DNA of 15,754 bases from an uncultured Peptococcaceae bacterium (lineage in GTDB: Bacteria; Bacillota; Desulfotomaculia; Desulfotomaculales; Desulfallaceae), in assembly GCA_913064925.1 (NCBI GenBank), contig CAJYBN010000044.1, positions 1 to 15,754 of the forward strand, given 5' to 3'. Numbering within the stretch: the first letter of the stretch is position 1; the number at the start of each line of letters is the position of its first letter. Made by a program: the position numbers and the translations under genes. Below the pieces are notes generated by a model. That model did no database searches and was not told where the DNA came from. It saw nothing but the letters and a program-made list of their open reading frames with translations. Of this stretch, positions 12,659-15,754 are shown piece after piece.

Positions 12659-15088
12659 GTGTCTGTTTCGGCCGGAAAAATAATTCCCATCGATATAAAT
12701 GAAGAAATGAAAAATTCATACCTCGATTACGCCATGAGCGTGATTGTAGGCAGGGCATTACCCGACGTAAGGGACGGTTTAAAGCCCGTGCACCGGCGCA
12801 TACTTTACGCTATGCACACCCTCGGGGTTACGCCGGACAAGCCTCATCGCAAGTCCGCCTATATTGTGGGTGAAGTTATGGCCAAGTACCACCCGCACGG
12901 CGATTCGGCCATATACGATACCCTGGTAAGGCTGGCCCAGGATTTTACCTGCCGCTACCCGCTGGTGGACGGGCACGGCAACTTTGGTTCGATGGACGGC
13001 GACGCGCCGGCGGCTATGCGTTACACGGAAGCACGCCTGGCGAAGATTGCCATAGAAATGCTGGCCGGCATTGAAAAGGAAACCGTAGATTTTGTGCCCA
13101 ATTACGATGGGAGCGGTAAAGAGCCGGCCATTCTTCCTTCCCGTATTCCCAACCTGCTGGTCAACGGATCTGCCGGCATTGCCGTGGGCATGGCCACCAA
13201 CATTCCTCCGCATAACATATCAGAAGTAATCGACGGTATTATCATGCTCATTGACGATCCCGAAGCAAGCGTCAACCAGTTGATGACGGTTATCAAAGGA
13301 CCTGATTTTCCCACCGGAGCTATGATCATGGGTAGAAACGGCATTCGCTCCGCTTATGAGACCGGGCGGGGCACTATTAAAGTTAGGGCGAAAGCCGACA
13401 TCGAGGTAAGCGGGAATAAAACCAGCATTGTTGTTTCGGAACTGCCCTACCAGGTAAATAAGTCGCGCTTGGTGGAAAAAATTGCTGAGCTGGTCAAGGA
13501 GAAAAAGATAGAAGGTATTACGGACCTGCGGGACGAGTCTGACCGCCACGGCATGCGCATTGTGATTGAGCTGCGCCGTGACGCCAAGCCCAAAGTGATT
13601 TTGAACCAGCTGTATAAACATACCCAAATGCAGGAAACTTACGGTATCATTATGCTGGCGCTGGTCAACGGGCAGCCTAAGGTGCTGAACTTACGGGAAA
13701 TGCTGCAATATTATTTGGAACATCAGAAAGAAATTATCATCCGGCGCACCAGGTACGATTTAAACAAGGCGGAAGAAAGGGCGCATATCGTGGAAGGATT
13801 GCGTATCGCCCTGGCCAACCTGGACGAGGTGATTAAAATCATTCGTGGTTCCCGCACGGTGGATGCTGCCCGGGCTGCTTTAATGGATAGGTTCGGCCTT
13901 TCGGAAAAACAGGCACAGGCCATTTTAGACATGCGGCTGCACCGCCTTACCGGCCTGGAGCGGGAAAAGCTGGAAGCCGAGTATAAGGAATTAATTAAAA
14001 AGATAGATTACTACCGGTCTGTACTGGCTGATGAAAAGATAGTGCTAGGCATCATTAAACAGGAAATTTTAGAGATTAAACAAAAGTACGGCGATACCCG
14101 CCGCACAATTATCGCCGATGAAATTTCTGACTTTGTCGAAACAGACCTCATACCGGAAGAGGATATAGTGGTAGCTATTACCCACCAGGGGTATATTAAA
14201 AGAATGCCGCTGGACACTTACCGCAGCCAGAAAAGGGGTGGGCGCGGCATTCATGCCATGGGCGTTAAAGAAAACGATTTTCTGCGGCATCTGTTTATCG
14301 CCACCACCCACCATTATTTCTTATTTTTTACCAACAAGGGTAAGGTATATAGGCTAAAAGGCCATGAAATTCCCGAGGCCGGACGGCAAGCCAGGGGAAC
14401 CGCCATTATTAACCTGCTATATATCGACAAGGATGAATACATCACTACGGTTATTCCCATCCGCAGGTTCGTACCCAATTATTACTTGCTTATGGTGACT
14501 CGCCAGGGCACCATCAAGAAATCACCTTTAAGCGATTATGATTCTTCGCGGCGGGACGGCGTCATTGCTCTCAATCTGGACGAAGGCGATGCGCTGGTGA
14601 ACGTGCTGCTAACTGACAGTTCAGGGGAAATTATCATCGGCACCAAATACGGCATGGCCATCAGGTTTCATGAAAACGACGTGCGAGCCACCGGCAGGGT
14701 ATCCCGCGGAGTAAAGGGTATCACCTTGCGCGACGGCGACCGGGTAGTTTCCATGGACCGGGTACGCCATGACAGCGACCTGCTGGTGGTAACCAGCAAG
14801 GGCTATGGTAAGCGCACCAGGATAAGCGAGTACAGGACCCAGTCCCGGGGCGGCATAGGGATAATCAACATTAAATGCACGGAACGCAACGGCCACGTGG
14901 TGGGCCTGCAGGTAATCAAGCCCGAGGAGGAAATCTTGATGATCAGCGCCGAGGGCATCATGATCAGGCTCAAAGCCGCCGATATTTCGCTGTTCGGCCG
15001 GGCCACCCAGGGGGTGCTGCTCATGAAGCTGGGCGAGGGCGACCATGTGGTGGCAGTGGCTAAGGTAATCGGCGGGGAAGAAGACTAA
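12659..15088 (+). CDS. gyrA: DNA gyrase subunit A
   Basis: GyrA cuts and rejoins DNA and wraps it for supercoiling. The 809-residue protein has the breakage-reunion domain (about 1-500) with catalytic tyrosine Y122 in AAMRYTEARL, and a C-terminal six-bladed wrapping domain (about 500-805). The wrapping domain carries the GyrA box QKRGGRG (524-530), which distinguishes gyrase from topoisomerase IV ParC. Numbering near the N-terminus matches E. coli, so the quinolone-resistance positions are S83 and D87 (HPHGDSAIYDT), both in the susceptible-type state. There is only a very short acidic tail (GGEED). The start is GTG at 12659 with GAGGTGA about 7 bases upstream. The stop is only 22 bp before the rRNA P1 -35 box, with no intrinsic terminator between. 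Confidence 0.98.
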   Translation: MSVSAGKIIPIDINEEMKNSYLDYAMSVIVGRALPDVRDGLKPVHRRILYAMHTLGVTPDKPHRKSAYIVGEVMAKYHPHGDSAIYDTLVRLAQDFTCRYPLVDGHGNFGSMDGDAPAAMRYTEARLAKIAIEMLAGIEKETVDFVPNYDGSGKEPAILPSRIPNLLVNGSAGIAVGMATNIPPHNISEVIDGIIMLIDDPEASVNQLMTVIKGPDFPTGAMIMGRNGIRSAYETGRGTIKVRAKADIEVSGNKTSIVVSELPYQVNKSRLVEKIAELVKEKKIEGITDLRDESDRHGMRIVIELRRDAKPKVILNQLYKHTQMQETYGIIMLALVNGQPKVLNLREMLQYYLEHQKEIIIRRTRYDLNKAEERAHIVEGLRIALANLDEVIKIIRGSRTVDAARAALMDRFGLSEKQAQAILDMRLHRLTGLEREKLEAEYKELIKKIDYYRSVLADEKIVLGIIKQEILEIKQKYGDTRRTIIADEISDFVETDLIPEEDIVVAITHQGYIKRMPLDTYRSQKRGGRGIHAMGVKENDFLRHLFIATTHHYFLFFTNKGKVYRLKGHEIPEAGRQARGTAIINLLYIDKDEYITTVIPIRRFVPNYYLLMVTRQGTIKKSPLSDYDSSRRDGVIALNLDEGDALVNVLLTDSSGEIIIGTKYGMAIRFHENDVRATGRVSRGVKGITLRDGDRVVSMDRVRHDSDLLVVTSKGYGKRTRISEYRTQSRGGIGIINIKCTERNGHVVGLQVIKPEEEILMISAEGIMIRLKAADISLFGRATQGVLLMKLGEGDHVVAVAKVIGGEED

Positions 15089-15110
15089 TTTTTTCCCTGC
15101 CTCTTTATTG

Positions 15111-15139
15111 TTGACAACAAAATTCGACCGTGCTATATT
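15111..15139 (+). promoter_or_regulatory. rRNA operon promoter P1
   Basis: Perfect -35 box TTGACA (15111-15116), 17-bp spacer and TATATT -10 box (15134-15139, one mismatch), pointing into the rRNA gene. Start of transcription would be near 15146. It begins 22 bp after the gyrA stop codon. Confidence 0.88.
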
Positions 15140-15204
15140 ATTTATCGTCGTTATTTGAGATTGGTTAAAAACAAGACACCCGGTAAAACACCACAAAAAG
15201 GATC

Positions 15205-15233
15205 TTGACAGAGGGCAGTGCGGGTGATACAAT
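15205..15233 (+). promoter_or_regulatory. rRNA operon promoter P2
   Basis: Perfect -35 box TTGACA (15205-15210), 17-bp spacer and TACAAT -10 box (15228-15233, one mismatch). A-rich DNA just upstream (TAAAACACCACAAAAAGG) could act as an UP element. Its -10 box lies 94 bp after that of P1, the usual tandem arrangement of Firmicutes rRNA promoters. Transcripts would begin near 15240, at the base of the boxB-like hairpin. Confidence 0.88.
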
Positions 15234-15239
15234 AAAAGA

Positions 15240-15284
15240 CGCCGCCAAACAGGCGGTGGAGGAACTGGTTGGTCTTTGAAAACT
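15240..15284 (+). promoter_or_regulatory. rRNA leader antitermination site (boxB-like hairpin and boxA)
   Basis: A 7-bp stem (15240-15246 with 15252-15258, one G-U pair, AAACA-type loop) is followed 11 bases later by boxA TGGTCTTTGAAAACT (15270-15284), very close to the Firmicutes rrn boxA. boxA RNA is bound by NusB-S10 and makes RNA polymerase resistant to Rho termination and pausing in rRNA operons. Confidence 0.8.
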
Positions 15285-15362
15285 AAACAGTGTTGGGATG
15301 CATGAACAAAACGGCCAACGTCAGATGGTCAGTTTAGTAATGTAAAGCTAGAGATTAAACTC

Positions 15363-15383
15363 TTTGCATATTATTTTGCATAT

Positions 15384-15386
<3 letters not shown>
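15363..15386 (+). repeat. Tandem 12-bp repeat at the 16S 5' end
   Basis: TTTGCATATTAT occurs twice back to back (15363-15374 and 15375-15386) with no mismatch. The second copy runs to about the predicted mature 16S 5' end. Confidence 0.85.

Positions 15387-15754
<368 letters not shown>

Noticed and set aside
14621..15232. 203-codon minus-strand reading frame across the gyrA end and rRNA promoters
   Set aside because: It is antisense to well-conserved gyrA codons and continues over P1 and P2; its composition fits an antisense shadow.

Overview
This window is the chromosomal origin region of a low-to-mid GC Gram-positive bacterium, running from rsmG through the dnaA/dnaN origin to the start of a 16S rRNA gene. 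The gene order (rsmG-mnmG-mnmE-jag-yidC-yidD-rnpA-rpmH, diverging from dnaA-dnaN-yaaA-recF-remB-gyrB-gyrA-rrn), the presence of remB and of an S4-domain YaaA protein, and the Bacillus/Clostridium-type boxA point to Firmicutes. The 16S fragment and the protein sequences look most like the Peptococcaceae/Desulfotomaculum group. That finer placement is recognition from memory, not a search result.

Left arm (1-6009, all minus strand): a compact cluster starts at a strong sigma-A-like promoter (TTGACG-18-TATAAT, 5980-6009). It reads rpmH (ribosomal protein L34), rnpA (RNase P protein), yidD and yidC (membrane protein insertion), jag/khpB (RNA binding), mnmE and mnmG (wobble uridine modification of tRNA), then rsmG (16S m7G methylation), which is cut by the window edge. 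A hairpin overlaps the rpmH stop codon, and a good intrinsic terminator lies between jag and mnmE.

Centre (6010-7860): the divergent gap upstream of dnaA holds one near-consensus DnaA box but no cluster. The dnaA-dnaN gap holds what looks like the unwinding part of oriC: one good and one weak DnaA box, then a run of DnaA-trio-like triplets (CTA CTA GCG CTA CTA), then an AT-rich stretch with an inverted repeat.

Right arm (7861-15754, all plus strand): the sliding clamp, YaaA, RecF, RemB, and both DNA gyrase subunits. These are followed by tandem rRNA promoters P1 and P2, a boxB/boxA-like antitermination leader, a 12-bp tandem repeat, and the first ~370 nt of 16S rRNA.

Functionally the window combines replication start (DnaA, DnaN, oriC), repair (RecF), supercoiling (GyrA/B), and ribosome/tRNA biogenesis and membrane insertion, with genes on both arms pointing away from the origin. 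I see no mobile element, CRISPR array, defence system or foreign gene, and no new multi-gene system. The points worth a second look are regulatory and origin-level details and a few unusual residues.
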